DNA of 64,000 nucleotides from CALAGB01 sp963713965. Lineage in GTDB: Bacteria; Chloroflexota; Chloroflexia; Thermomicrobiales; Thermomicrobiaceae. The DNA lies in contig OY970217.1 in NCBI GenBank assembly GCA_963713965.1, positions 1,302,001 through 1,366,000 on the forward strand, read 5' to 3'. The notes below the pieces were generated by a model. That model ran no database searches. It was not told where the DNA came from and saw only the letters and a list, made by a program, of their open reading frames with translations. Each line of letters begins with the position of its first letter. Position 1 is the stretch's first letter. A program made the translations under genes and the position numbers. Positions 8,995 to 18,015 of this stretch are shown here, piece by piece.

Positions 8995-10581
8995 ATGGCA
9001 TCCGTCGACACAGCCAAAGTCGATGAGATCTTTGCCGAATGGGACAAAGAGGATTCGCCCGGCTGCGCTCTCGGGGTGGTTCACGGTGGAGAGCTGATCT
9101 ACGCGCGGGGATATGGCAGCGCCAATCTCGACTTGGGAGTGCCGATCTCACCCGCGTCGGTCATGCACGTGGCCTCAGTTTCCAAACAGTTCACGGCAAT
9201 CTCGATAGGCATTCTGGCGCGCGAGGGAAAGCTGTCACTGGAGGACGATGTTCGTAAGTACGTCCCCGAATTGCCCGAATTCGGACACGTCATACGGCTG
9301 CGCCATCTGATCCACCACACCAGCGGTCTACGTGATCAATATGGCCTCTTTCGACTGGCCGGATGGCGCGACGACGACGTGCAGGCGTTCAGCGACGTGC
9401 TCGACTTCGCCTTCAACCACCGTCGGCTGAACTTCGAGCCCGGCTCCGAATACTCCTATTGCAACACGAGCTACACGTTGATGGCGCTGACCGTGGAGCG
9501 TGTCAGCGGACTGAAGCTGCGAGAGTTCGTTTCCAAGCGCGTCCTCATGCCGCTCGACATGACCCACAGCCACATTCATGACGACGTGACCGAAATCGTC
9601 CCCAACCGCGCCAGTGCCTATGCACCGCGTGATAGCGGCGGATTCAAAGTGGCGGACTCTAACGTCGAGGTTCCAGGCGCGATCTGCGTCTACACGTCGG
9701 TCGAGGATCTGGCCCGCTGGGTGCGCAATTTCGAACGTCGTGATGTGGCCGGTGACGTCCTTGACGATGCCATCAACCCGGGATTGCTCAATGACGGCAC
9801 GACGCAGGGATACGGCTACGGGCTGACGATTGGCAACTATCGTGGACTGCGGACCGTCAGTCATGGCGGGGTCGATTCCGGTTATCGAGCCGAGATGCTC
9901 TGGTTCCCGGACGTTGATTTCGGCGTGATCGTGCTGGCCAATCTGAGCGCCATCAAGCCAGGCTGGTTGGCTCGAAAAGTAACCGATCTCTATTTGAAGG
10001 AATCTCTCACCTCCGATGAGCTGATCGACACCCCCGCGATCGAGCTCTCAGCCGAGGAGATGGAGGCGTTTAGCGGACTTTATCGTGACGAACGCCGCTC
10101 GCTGACGCGACGTGTGACGGTCAAAGATGGCAAGCTGATGGTAAACGGCCCGTTCGGCGACCCGATGGCGCTCGAACCGTTCGAACAGGGCCGCTTTAGA
10201 CTTGGGCTGCCACCGCAAGAGATTCAGATTCAGCCGAGAGCGGATGGCGCGCTCGAGTACCACGAACTCATGCCCAGTCACCCGACCGCGGTCTTCACCG
10301 CCGCTGAAGTCGCAACGCCGAACGCCGAGGCGTTGTCGACCTACGCCGGGACATATTTCTGCTCCGACATCAACACTCGCTATACCTTCTTCGTGCGCGA
10401 CGGGAAACTGATCGCGCGACTGCCTCGCCGGACAGATCGTGAGCTTGAACCGACCGTCACCGATGCGTTCTCGACAGAATCGATCGATCTCGTCTTCGTA
10501 CGTGATGGGCGCGGCGACATCACCGCCTGTGAGGTCTTCGCCGACCGCATCCGCCATCTGCGCTTCGATCGCGAACGATGA
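8995..10581 (+). CDS. Serine hydrolase, beta-lactamase class C / S12 family
   Basis: Penicillin-binding-protein-like serine hydrolase of 528 aa. The nucleophile motif is SVSK (Ser-x-x-Lys, about residue 54), the second motif Tyr-x-Asn is YCN (about 155), and the third, a His-x-Gly variant, is HGG in VSHGGVDSGY (about 287). An extra C-terminal part of about 170 residues folds as beta-rich repeats as in D-aminopeptidases and esterases of this family. No signal peptide is visible, so it acts inside the cell. ATG 8995 or TTG 8974. It directly follows the peptide importer and may hydrolyse D-amino-acid peptides; that is inference. Confidence 0.87.
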   Translation: MASVDTAKVDEIFAEWDKEDSPGCALGVVHGGELIYARGYGSANLDLGVPISPASVMHVASVSKQFTAISIGILAREGKLSLEDDVRKYVPELPEFGHVIRLRHLIHHTSGLRDQYGLFRLAGWRDDDVQAFSDVLDFAFNHRRLNFEPGSEYSYCNTSYTLMALTVERVSGLKLREFVSKRVLMPLDMTHSHIHDDVTEIVPNRASAYAPRDSGGFKVADSNVEVPGAICVYTSVEDLARWVRNFERRDVAGDVLDDAINPGLLNDGTTQGYGYGLTIGNYRGLRTVSHGGVDSGYRAEMLWFPDVDFGVIVLANLSAIKPGWLARKVTDLYLKESLTSDELIDTPAIELSAEEMEAFSGLYRDERRSLTRRVTVKDGKLMVNGPFGDPMALEPFEQGRFRLGLPPQEIQIQPRADGALEYHELMPSHPTAVFTAAEVATPNAEALSTYAGTYFCSDINTRYTFFVRDGKLIARLPRRTDRELEPTVTDAFSTESIDLVFVRDGRGDITACEVFADRIRHLRFDRER

Positions 10582-10949
10582 GTGACGATCCGCTTGAACG
10601 ATTACGCGCGATCTGTCTCGGCTTTCCGGAGACGACCGAGCGCTTGAGCCATGGCGAGCCGACCTGGTTCGTGCGCAACAAGAAGAGCTTCGTGATGTTC
10701 GCCAATCATCACCACGACGACCGGCTCGGGTTCTGGTGCGCCTCGGAATCGGAGATTCAACACGCCCTTATCGACGCTCACCCGGAGCGCTACTTCAGGC
10801 CGCCATACGTCGGCCATCGCGGCTGGCTAGGAGTCTGGATTGACGTCCCAGTCGACTGGGACGAAATCGCCGCGATCGTCGAGGACGCCTATCGGCTCAT
10901 CGCTCCCAAGCGATTGCTGGCGCTATTGGACGCGGAGCGCGTGAGTTGA
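10578..10949 (+). CDS. MmcQ/YjbR family protein
   Basis: Member of the MmcQ/YjbR (CyaY-like) family: N-terminal LRAICLGFPETTERLSHGEP, the basic strand FVRNKKSFVMF, and PPYVGHRGWLGVWID at the end of the fold. Proteins of this family are small and often annotated as DNA-binding, without firm function. Its ATG overlaps the stop of the S12 hydrolase gene (ATGA), so the two are translated together. Length 123 aa is typical. Confidence 0.85.
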   Translation: MSDDPLERLRAICLGFPETTERLSHGEPTWFVRNKKSFVMFANHHHDDRLGFWCASESEIQHALIDAHPERYFRPPYVGHRGWLGVWIDVPVDWDEIAAIVEDAYRLIAPKRLLALLDAERVS

Positions 10950-11023
10950 GAGTCTCCCTGAGTGCACAGCGACATCGGTGGGCAATCACCCGCAGACTTG
11001 TCATCCTGAGCAGATAACAGGCA

Positions 11024-11506
11024 TCAGCGACCCTTGGGCTGATACGTCCCGGGCACCGTGCGGAAGCTGACGACCAAGCGATTCCAACTGTTGATCGCCA
11101 CGATCGCCATGGTCAAGTTGACCAACTCCTCCTCGGAGAACTGACGTCGTGTCGCCTCATACAACTCGTCCGGGACGTCGTTCTGACTCAGCAACGTCAG
11201 GGATTCTGCCCAGGCGAGGGCCGCGCGCTCGCGTTCGGTGTAGAAGGGCGTCTCACGCCAGGCGTTCAGCGAGTAGAGCCGCTGTTCGGTCTCGCCGCCA
11301 GATCGGGCGTCCTTCCAGTGCATGTCGATGCAATAAGCGCAGCCGTTTATCTGCGACGCGCGCACCTTGACCAGCTCGAGCAGATTGGGTTCGAGTCCAC
11401 TCTCATGGACCAGGCGCTCCATATCGCTCATCACGCGAAACACTCCCGGCACCACCTTGCCGTAGCTGAGACGGGGCTTCAGGTCCGTGATCTGCGTAGT
11501 CGTCAA
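11024..11506 (-). CDS. Carboxymuconolactone decarboxylase / AhpD-like protein
   Basis: All-helical AhpD-like protein. The redox motif Cys-x2-Cys-x3-His is seen as CAYCIDMH (about residues 57-64), preceded by ELVKVRASQINGC, which is the classic AhpD core. Such proteins reduce peroxides or peroxiredoxins or act as thiol oxidoreductases. Start is TTG 11506 with GAAAGGA 9 nt upstream. C-terminal NLTMAIVAINSWNRLVVSF is also family-typical. It is probably transcribed with the flavin reductase and molybdoenzyme genes upstream on the same strand (42 nt apart). Confidence 0.9.
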   Translation of the reverse strand: MTTTQITDLKPRLSYGKVVPGVFRVMSDMERLVHESGLEPNLLELVKVRASQINGCAYCIDMHWKDARSGGETEQRLYSLNAWRETPFYTERERAALAWAESLTLLSQNDVPDELYEATRRQFSEEELVNLTMAIVAINSWNRLVVSFRTVPGTYQPKGR

Positions 11507-11548
11507 CGCTCTATTTCCTTTCTATGGAGAATGCCAATCGAGTCTTTG

Positions 11549-12301
11549 TCAGCCTCCGGTCGGACCGAATCGCTCGGTACGGATGCGTTGCGGATCGTGA
11601 CCAAGCTCCAGGAGGAGCGATGATGCAACCTCGACAAAGGGGGTCGGTCCGCAGATATAGATTATCGGCTGTTGAGCTGGTTCCCAGGCCACGTCTCGCA
11701 GCATATCGAGATCGATGCGTCGCGCAAACCCGGTCCATCCCGGTGGGTGCCGACGGGTCAGTGTATAGGTCAACTCGAATCCGGAGTGACTCGAAGCAGC
11801 CTCATCCAGTTCATTGCGAAAGATGAGGTCCTGGTCCGAGCGCGCCGAATAGAGCATCCGCAACGGAACGTCGCTGCCGGTCCGCACTCGATGGCGCGCA
11901 ATCGACATCAACGGCGCGATACCGGACCCTCCCGCGATGAGCAGCAGCGGACCACCCATATCCGGGCTCCAAACGAAGAAACCGCCGATCGGTCCGAGAA
12001 ACTCGATCGGATCTCCCGGCAGCACGTCGTCGACCAGATACGGTGAGACCTCACCATCGTCGAGACGCTCGATGGTAAGCATGAGATTGGGATCGTCCGG
12101 TGCCGAAGCGATCGAGTAGCTACGCACCGCCTGATAGCCGTCCTCGGCGGTCAGACGCACGTCGACGTGCTGGCCGGCGCGATGACCCGGCCAGCCCGGA
12201 ACGTTGACGGTCATGCTAGAGGCGGTTGGCGTATCCTGGATCTTTTCGACAACCTCACCATTCCACCATCTCAGTCTCCCCGAAACCGCTGCTCTTTCCA
12301 T
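11549..12301 (-). CDS. Ferredoxin reductase-type FAD/NAD(P)-binding oxidoreductase
   Basis: Flavin reductase of the ferredoxin-NADP+ reductase superfamily. FAD-binding barrel at about 10-110 with the RSYSIAS motif (Arg-x-Tyr-Ser), NAD(P)-binding domain from about 125 with LLIAGGSGIAPLMS, and the C-terminal YICGPTPFVE. There is no 2Fe-2S domain. Its start overlaps the end of the molybdoenzyme gene by 31 nt, so it is the likely electron partner of that enzyme. Start ATG 12301 with GGAGA 3-4 nt upstream. Confidence 0.9.
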   Translation of the reverse strand: MERAAVSGRLRWWNGEVVEKIQDTPTASSMTVNVPGWPGHRAGQHVDVRLTAEDGYQAVRSYSIASAPDDPNLMLTIERLDDGEVSPYLVDDVLPGDPIEFLGPIGGFFVWSPDMGGPLLLIAGGSGIAPLMSIARHRVRTGSDVPLRMLYSARSDQDLIFRNELDEAASSHSGFELTYTLTRRHPPGWTGFARRIDLDMLRDVAWEPAQQPIIYICGPTPFVEVASSLLLELGHDPQRIRTERFGPTGG

Positions 12302-12879
12302 GGGTCTCCATACATGTGATAGCCGTAATTCTCCCAGAATCCACCCTCGTCATGGTTCATCAGACGGATGCCCCGCACCCACTTGGCGCTCTTCCAGAAG
12401 TAGAGATGTGGCACGAGCAATCGCGCCGGTCCGCCGTGCTCTGGATCGAGCGGTTCGTTGTTGAAGGTGTCGGCGATCCAGGCTTTGCCTCCGGTGACGT
12501 CCTCGATGGGCAGATTCGCGGTGTAGCCTCCGTCGCAGAAGGCCATGATGTGAGACCCTGTCCCTTCGAGTCCTTCGAGGAGCGTATCCAGCGAGACGCC
12601 CTCCCACACGGTGTCGAATTTCGACCAACGCGTGACGCAATGGATGTCGGTCGTGATCGTTTCACGCGGCAGCGCGCGAAACTCCTCCCAGTTCCAGCTC
12701 TTCGAATTGCCGTTGGAACCGACGACCGAGAAATCCCAGACCTTGAGCGACGTATGCGGCGTCGGACCAGCGGAGAGAACTGGAAAGCGCTCGGTCAGAT
12801 ATTGTCCGGGCGGAAGCCGGCGCGAAACGTCCGGAGACTGTCGCTTGCCGCGAAATCCGCGCGAGAAGATGCTGACCAT
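12271..12879 (-). CDS. Sulfite oxidase-type molybdopterin oxidoreductase
   Basis: Molybdopterin-binding protein of the sulfite oxidase/MsrP (YedY) fold, 202 aa, only the Moco domain. The Mo-ligating cysteine is in DIHCVTRWSKF (about residue 81), and the pocket motifs LPIEDV, HGGPARLLVPHLYFWKSAKWVRG are split over about 120-175. No Tat signal is present, so it looks cytoplasmic, unlike MsrP. Good ribosome binding site (GAAAGGA). The overlapping flavin reductase gene suggests a two-component reductase; substrate (a sulfoxide, N-oxide or similar) is unknown. Confidence 0.9.
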   Translation of the reverse strand: MVSIFSRGFRGKRQSPDVSRRLPPGQYLTERFPVLSAGPTPHTSLKVWDFSVVGSNGNSKSWNWEEFRALPRETITTDIHCVTRWSKFDTVWEGVSLDTLLEGLEGTGSHIMAFCDGGYTANLPIEDVTGGKAWIADTFNNEPLDPEHGGPARLLVPHLYFWKSAKWVRGIRLMNHDEGGFWENYGYHMYGDPWKEQRFRGD

Positions 12880-13378
12880 GATTGTTCCTTTCGGGAAGCA
12901 TGCAATTGAAAAGGCGTGTGTCAGTCGATGAGGATCCGTCCGGAGAGGCAGATCCTGGCGAATTGATCTCGGAACTATTGTGTCATGCCTGCCAATACCC
13001 TTCGAGGGGTGTCGAGTCGACGGCGCGCCCGTTATTCGTTCTACATCAACCTCGCCGTGGCGCAGCTGATTCCGTCACGCACCAAGCTCCAGCCGTCCTT
13101 TGAGGACCTTCACCTATCCTACAGAGAAATTCTTTCCCAAATCTTGCGAGCATGACAGGAAGATCACGCAGCCACGTCCAAAAATTGGTGCTCTCTCAAT
13201 GGTGGAACGGATCGGCTTCTCAATAAGGATGGCCATTCCCTGGGGGTATACGCCTTGCAATATGCATCTTAGAACTTTGCGCATCGAGTTACCGTATCCA
13301 TCGAAAGGCCGCCCCAATTTGACAGCCGAATCGGACAGGACGCAGCATCGAACCGACCAGCGTGTGAGCGAGGCTCAC
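12880..13378. other. Intergenic stretch, no gene supported
   Basis: Between the divergent molybdoenzyme gene and the exporter gene. Open frames exist on both strands, including an in-frame extension of the exporter, but their translations have no hydrophobic core or family resemblance. I see no clear promoter, tRNA or repeat. Confidence 0.5.
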
Positions 13379-14563
13379 ATGCTCAGTGTGCCGCTCGGGG
13401 GCTGGTGGCGTCTTGCGCTGATCGCGGCTGTCGCGTTCGCGCTCATCTTCGGGCTCGTCGTTGTCATGGCGCGCATCTTCATCCCGCTCGCGATGCTCGT
13501 CTTCGCGGTGGTACTGGCCGAGGCGCTGGCGCCGGTCATTAGCTGGCTCGAGCGTCTTATGCCGCGTGGGGCAGCGATTGTTACCGTCTACGTCGTGCTG
13601 ATACTCATCACGGCGGGTCTCGCGTTCTTGATGCTGCCCCCAGTCATTCAACAAATCAGCCAGGGCGTTGGCCAGCTCCCGGACCAAGTGAATAACGTCG
13701 AGCGCTACATCACGCGCAGAACCGGGTTGACAACCGATCAGCTCTCAACTGGATTCACAACTGTGGCAAACCGGTTCGCCGGTCGGGTCGGATCACTGCC
13801 AATCCGGGCGTTTAGGGATCTATTTGACGTCATTCTGGTGTATTTCCTCTCGATCTACTGGCTCTTTGTGACTCCATCTCTCAAGCGTTTCGTTATCTCC
13901 CTCTTTCCGGAGGAGAAGCAGATCCAGGTCGAAGAGATTCTCTGTGAGATGGGCCACGACATGGGCGGATACTTACGCGGCTCAGTCATCAGTGGTGTGA
14001 TTACCGGTGCGCTGGCGTTTGTTGGCCTGTACCTCATCAACGTCAAATACGCTCTGGCACTGGGTGTCCTTACGTTCTTCGGCGAGCTGATCCCGGTCGT
14101 TGGCGTGATCGCGGTCGGGGCGCTCGTTGTGATGGTCGCTCTCTTCCAGTCCTTCACACATGCGCTTCTGGCATTGGCGGTCTATACCATCATTCTCTTC
14201 CTCGAATCTCACCTGCTGGCGCCCAACATCATGCGCAGCCAGACGACCGTCAGTCAGGTCGTCGTCCTCTTCGCATTGGTCGCCGGGTTCGAGGTTGCCG
14301 GGGTTCTCGGAGCGCTGGTGGCAATCCCGTTGTCGGCTGGGATTCGCATCTTGGTGATCCGTGTCTTTGCCCCGGGAATTCGCAGTTGGACGGGAGCTAG
14401 ACCCTACCCGGATGAGGAGGCTGCAGCACAAGCGGCGGTCACCAACGGACACGACCACGTTGCCAACGCCTACAAGAGCCAGAACACGGCAGCGTTTGTC
14501 ACCCGGGCGAGGGCTCGCCTCCCTGATCCGGAAGATCGGATGTTGCCCGAAGAGACGGACTGA
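13379..14563 (+). CDS. AI-2E family transporter (PerM/YtqB-type membrane protein)
   Basis: Integral membrane protein of the AI-2 exporter/PerM superfamily, now often linked with Na+(Li+)/H+ antiport or small-molecule export. It has a paired N-terminal helix hairpin (about 10-60), a third helix, a soluble amphipathic region with QQISQGVGQLPDQVNNVE, and a C-terminal membrane block with FFGELIPVVGVIAVGALVV split around residue 240 and the ESHLLAPNIMRSQ signature. ATG 13379 is chosen because GAGCGAGG lies 7 nt upstream and gives the usual length (394 aa). The C-terminal 50 residues are hydrophilic. Confidence 0.88.
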   Translation: MLSVPLGGWWRLALIAAVAFALIFGLVVVMARIFIPLAMLVFAVVLAEALAPVISWLERLMPRGAAIVTVYVVLILITAGLAFLMLPPVIQQISQGVGQLPDQVNNVERYITRRTGLTTDQLSTGFTTVANRFAGRVGSLPIRAFRDLFDVILVYFLSIYWLFVTPSLKRFVISLFPEEKQIQVEEILCEMGHDMGGYLRGSVISGVITGALAFVGLYLINVKYALALGVLTFFGELIPVVGVIAVGALVVMVALFQSFTHALLALAVYTIILFLESHLLAPNIMRSQTTVSQVVVLFALVAGFEVAGVLGALVAIPLSAGIRILVIRVFAPGIRSWTGARPYPDEEAAAQAAVTNGHDHVANAYKSQNTAAFVTRARARLPDPEDRMLPEETD

Positions 14564-14966
14564 GGGCGAATTAAATACCTCCCAATATCGTCAGTCGCGC
14601 GCGTCTCACAGAACCCCATACGACATGATTCACGTGGCTTATCTTCACTTGACGTGGTTTGCGCTCCTGCAAACGTTTTGCAAACGCCTGGCACATACGC
14701 TAGACGCCAACGCAACCGAATTAACTATCTCATCAACGGAATAACGTTGACCGACGTTGTTGGCGCAGCGAGTCATAACATTGCTCCTCGCGCGCCAACC
14801 GATGTTGACCGACGCCGAAGAACGTCCAACGAAGGTTCGGCGACCGTCGGTCGCGTTTAGATCAGGTCGTTGTGAGGTCGATCAAGTTGTCGGTGCGGAC
14901 AATGGCGCCAACCGGAAGCCGGGAAGCGTTACGTCACGGCGGATCGTATCCGACAAGGGAGAGCAC
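14564..14966. other. Intergenic stretch with short repeats upstream of the collagen-like gene
   Basis: No gene is supported. It holds two copies of GTTGACCGACG (near 14746 and 14803) and the tandem GCAAACG-tttt-GCAAACG near 14669, which also reads as a near-palindrome (GCAAACGTTTTGC). These could be regulator sites for the secreted protein downstream. No matching -10 element at a good distance was found. Confidence 0.45.
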
Positions 14967-15677
14967 ATGCGGAACTTCCGATTGTCAATGTGGAACACAC
15001 GTGTGGCGATTGCGCTTGTCGCAATGTTGATCGGAACACTGATCGGCGCGGGATCATTCGCCCTGGCCGATGGCAGTGACACGGTCTATTACGCGTGCGT
15101 CAATAGCAGCAGCGGGACGATTCATGTTGTGGGTACAGGCGATACGTGCAAGAACAACGAGATACTTATTTCCTGGAACCAGCAGGGACCGCAAGGTGCA
15201 ACTGGATTGACAGGTGAGGCCGGTCCACAGGGAGCAGTCGGGCCGCAAGGACCCGAAGGTGCCACCGGTGCTCAGGGGGAAACTGGTGCACAGGGACCTG
15301 AGGGGCCTCAAGGTCCTCAGGGTGACCCGGTCGACCCGACAAACTTGGTGCGTACATGTCCAACCTTGACCTCGCCGACAGGAGACATATGCGTCTCTAT
15401 CACATTTCTTGGTGACGACTGGAACAGCGCGCTCACCAATTGCGCGCTTCGGAACCAGCGGCTGCCAACGTCGGCCGAAGCGGCGTTGATCGCGAAAAGT
15501 CTCTTCGGAACCACCCAAACTCTACTGACGTGGGTTGACGATCTCGCGGACTCGGGTAACGCATACGCCTTGCGATTCCAATCAGGGCAAATCTCGTTGC
15601 CGATCTTTGCAGTGGGTGACCTAATAACGTATCACTGCGTCTCGACACCGCTGAATTTGGACGCCGTCTCGAACTGA
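14967..15677 (+). CDS. Secreted collagen-like repeat protein
   Basis: Exported protein of 236 aa. ATG 14967 has AAGGGAGAG upstream; a signal-anchor or cleavable signal spans about residues 10-34 (hydrophobic run ending ALADG). Residues about 35-70 hold two Cys, then about 15 Gly-x-y triplets such as GPQGATGLT and GPEGATGAQ form a short collagen-like rod (about 73-117). The C-terminal domain (about 125-236) is globular with four Cys and a WN.ALTNCALRNQRLPTSAEA segment, resembling DUF1566-like or lectin-type surface domains. It probably forms trimers at the cell surface. Role unknown. Confidence 0.8.
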   Translation: MRNFRLSMWNTRVAIALVAMLIGTLIGAGSFALADGSDTVYYACVNSSSGTIHVVGTGDTCKNNEILISWNQQGPQGATGLTGEAGPQGAVGPQGPEGATGAQGETGAQGPEGPQGPQGDPVDPTNLVRTCPTLTSPTGDICVSITFLGDDWNSALTNCALRNQRLPTSAEAALIAKSLFGTTQTLLTWVDDLADSGNAYALRFQSGQISLPIFAVGDLITYHCVSTPLNLDAVSN

Positions 15678-15747
15678 GTCAGTGCGGATGCGAACGACGA
15701 TGTTTAAGGGACTGGCTCGGTGATTCCGAGCCGGTCTCAGGCCGGTG

Positions 15748-16848
15748 TTATCCAAGCTCTTCTCGCAGCGCCACGAGCACGAGTTCCTCTTCACCGGGCA
15801 GGATCGTCTGCGGGTTGAGCGCGATAGCGTTGCTGCCGATGGCGGCCACGGCGATGCGTGGATCTCGCCCCCAGAGACGCTCGACGAGATCGTCACGCGT
15901 CCCGTTCGCCCTGGACCCAAGATGGATGATGGCACGTGGATGCGGCTGCCCCGCCTCGCTGGGATAGCCTCGTTCGGCCGTTACGCCGGGCAGCCCGGAG
16001 ACGCCGTCGATCCAGTACTTGACCATCTGCTCATACCGCTCGATGGTGGCCGGCTCATCCTGTGCCAGCGACCACTCGAGCGCGGCAAGCACGCCAGCCG
16101 TCTCCTCTTTGCCGACTTTCATTGGTCGGCCGATGGAGTGATTGGGGCTGCCGTTGACGCGGCAGGCGTCAATCAAGTCTTTGCGTCCGAGGACCAGCCC
16201 GCTCGGCTGTGGTCCTCGCAAGCCCTTCCCTCCACTGAAGATGGCGATGTCGGCGCCCGCCTCCTTCGTGAAATGCCACAAATTGGAGATCGGTGGAATC
16301 TGCGCCGCGGCATCAACGAGCACCGGAACGCCTCGCTCGTGCGCGATCTCGACGACTTCCTCAAGCGGCAAGGCGCCATGCGCGTAGTGCGCTCCGGCGA
16401 ACCAGAGGACGCAGGCGGTCTTCTCTCCGATCGCCTCATCCAGCTCACCGTCTTCCGGACCGATCTCGACCAACCGCGCGCCGGTCTGTCGCGCCGCATA
16501 GTCGTAGCCGTTTCGTTGACTATGGAACATGATGACCTCGTTGCGCGGGGCGTTCTCGAGATGCGGAAACGAATCGATCAGCGCTTGATCGGTCCCGGTG
16601 ATGCAGGCGGAGACCGCCAGGGCGATACCTGCCGCGGCGCCCGAAGAGATGAACGCCGCGTCATTGCGGGTCAGCTCGGCGATGCGTTCTCCGGCAAGGC
16701 GCTGAAACTCGTGCAGATCGATGAACGAACCTGCCGCCTCACTCATGGCCCGCACCACCTCGGGCGGCATCAGGGAACCTCCCAGCTTGGTCAACGTGGC
16801 AGAAGCGTTGATTACGCGGCGAACACCGAGTTCTTCGTAAATACTCAT
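15748..16848 (-). CDS. SelA-like PLP-dependent enzyme (D-glucosaminate-6-phosphate ammonia-lyase/DgaE type)
   Basis: Fold type I PLP enzyme of the SelA-like group, 366 aa. Visible are the N-terminal LGVRRVINASATLTKLGGS, the cofactor Asp in VLVDAAAQIPP, and the Schiff-base Lys in FSGGKGLRGPQ. It is about 90 residues shorter than true selenocysteine synthase SelA, which has an extra tRNA-binding N-terminal domain, so a metabolic ammonia-lyase or aldolase-like role on amino-sugar acids is more likely. It is divergent from the SMP-30 and Gfo/Idh genes, which also suits sugar-acid catabolism. ATG 16848 has GGGAG 8 nt upstream. Confidence 0.8.
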   Translation of the reverse strand: MSIYEELGVRRVINASATLTKLGGSLMPPEVVRAMSEAAGSFIDLHEFQRLAGERIAELTRNDAAFISSGAAAGIALAVSACITGTDQALIDSFPHLENAPRNEVIMFHSQRNGYDYAARQTGARLVEIGPEDGELDEAIGEKTACVLWFAGAHYAHGALPLEEVVEIAHERGVPVLVDAAAQIPPISNLWHFTKEAGADIAIFSGGKGLRGPQPSGLVLGRKDLIDACRVNGSPNHSIGRPMKVGKEETAGVLAALEWSLAQDEPATIERYEQMVKYWIDGVSGLPGVTAERGYPSEAGQPHPRAIIHLGSRANGTRDDLVERLWGRDPRIAVAAIGSNAIALNPQTILPGEEELVLVALREELG

Positions 16849-17085
16849 AACGGTCACTCCCGTTCGGCGTCTTATTCAAATCGGATTAGCGCTCGTGGGA
16901 CGAGTGTCGCACAGCTGAAATCCATCTCCAAGGGACACGTGCTTGACGGAGACTCGCTAGCTGGGCGATGCTGGCGCGGCTGTTTTCACGCGCCACGTCT
17001 TGAATTCAACACGTCGCTTGTGTCCGAATGATTCGAACGGAGCCACCTTGAAGGAGCGTCGCCCGCTCGATTGGAGTACGCGGAG

Positions 17086-17967
17086 ATGGACCCTGAGCTG
17101 CTATGCGATTATCAATGCGAAACCGGTGAAGGACCTCTCTGGCATCCTGCCGAGCAGCGACTCTATTGGCTCGACATCCCCGCTGGACGCCTGTTCCGCT
17201 ATGATCCTGCGACCGAGCACCATGAACTGGCGCATGAGGGCGCTTCCGTTGGCGGCTTCACCATCCAAGAGGACGGCTCACTCCTCTTCTTCGGCGAACA
17301 GGGGTCGATCCGACGCTGGCGACACGGGCAGATCACCACGTTGATCGAAAGCCTTCCCGGCGAGGAATCTGGTCGCTTCAACGACGTCATCGCCGATCCC
17401 GAAGGGCGTGTCTTCTGCGGAACGATGCCCGCCGGGGACCATCCCGCGCGCCTGTATCGGTTGGATGTCGACGGTTCGATGAAATTGATGCTCGATAACG
17501 TTGGTCTCTCGAATGGCATGGGCTTTTCGCCCGACCGCTCCACCCTCTACTTCACCGACTCAAGTAATCGGGTCATTTATCAATTCGATTACGACCAGTC
17601 GACTGGAGACATCAGCAACCAGAGAGTCTTCGCCTCCGTCGAAGACGAGAGCCAGCCGGACGGTCTGACGGTCGATGCCGATGGCTTCGTCTGGTCGGCG
17701 CGTTGGGACGGCTCCAAGCTGGTGCGCTATTCACCGGACGGCGTTATCGAGCGCGAGGTCCAGTTCCCGGTGACCCAGGTCTCGTGCCTCACCTTCGGCG
17801 GACCCGACTACGCCGACATCTACGTCACCACCGCCGGTGGGCTAGAACGTCCTACGCGTGGCCTCCTGGCTGGTGCGCTCTTCCGCCTGCGTCTCGACGG
17901 TGTGAATGGCGTGCCCGAGTTCCATTCACGCGTGCACGTTCCAGACGTCGCCGAGATCACATCGTAG
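17086..17967 (+). CDS. SMP-30/gluconolactonase/regucalcin family lactonase
   Basis: Six-bladed beta-propeller lactonase. Divalent metal ligands are visible: Glu in ETGEGPLWH (about 13), Asn in RFNDVIADPEG (about 100), Asn in LSNGMGFSPD and Asp in QPDGLTVDADG. These match the regucalcin/gluconolactonase set. It opens sugar-acid lactones to the free acids. Start ATG 17086 with GGAG 9 nt upstream (TTG 17071 is an alternative). It leads an apparent operon with two Gfo/Idh/MocA dehydrogenases, which would make the lactones. Confidence 0.9.
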   Translation: MDPELLCDYQCETGEGPLWHPAEQRLYWLDIPAGRLFRYDPATEHHELAHEGASVGGFTIQEDGSLLFFGEQGSIRRWRHGQITTLIESLPGEESGRFNDVIADPEGRVFCGTMPAGDHPARLYRLDVDGSMKLMLDNVGLSNGMGFSPDRSTLYFTDSSNRVIYQFDYDQSTGDISNQRVFASVEDESQPDGLTVDADGFVWSARWDGSKLVRYSPDGVIEREVQFPVTQVSCLTFGGPDYADIYVTTAGGLERPTRGLLAGALFRLRLDGVNGVPEFHSRVHVPDVAEITS

Positions 17968-18015
17968 GATGAGTTCCAATGAATCCACGGAAATTCGCGT
18001 GAAGGCAGGTAGCAC

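Noticed and set aside
13100..13378. 93-codon N-terminal extension of the AI-2E transporter
   Set aside because: No hydrophobic or conserved features; a good ribosome binding site stands before ATG 13379, which gives the usual family length.
15748..16848. Calling the PLP enzyme selA
   Set aside because: Too short for selenocysteine synthase and lacking its N-terminal tRNA-binding domain; context is sugar-acid metabolism.
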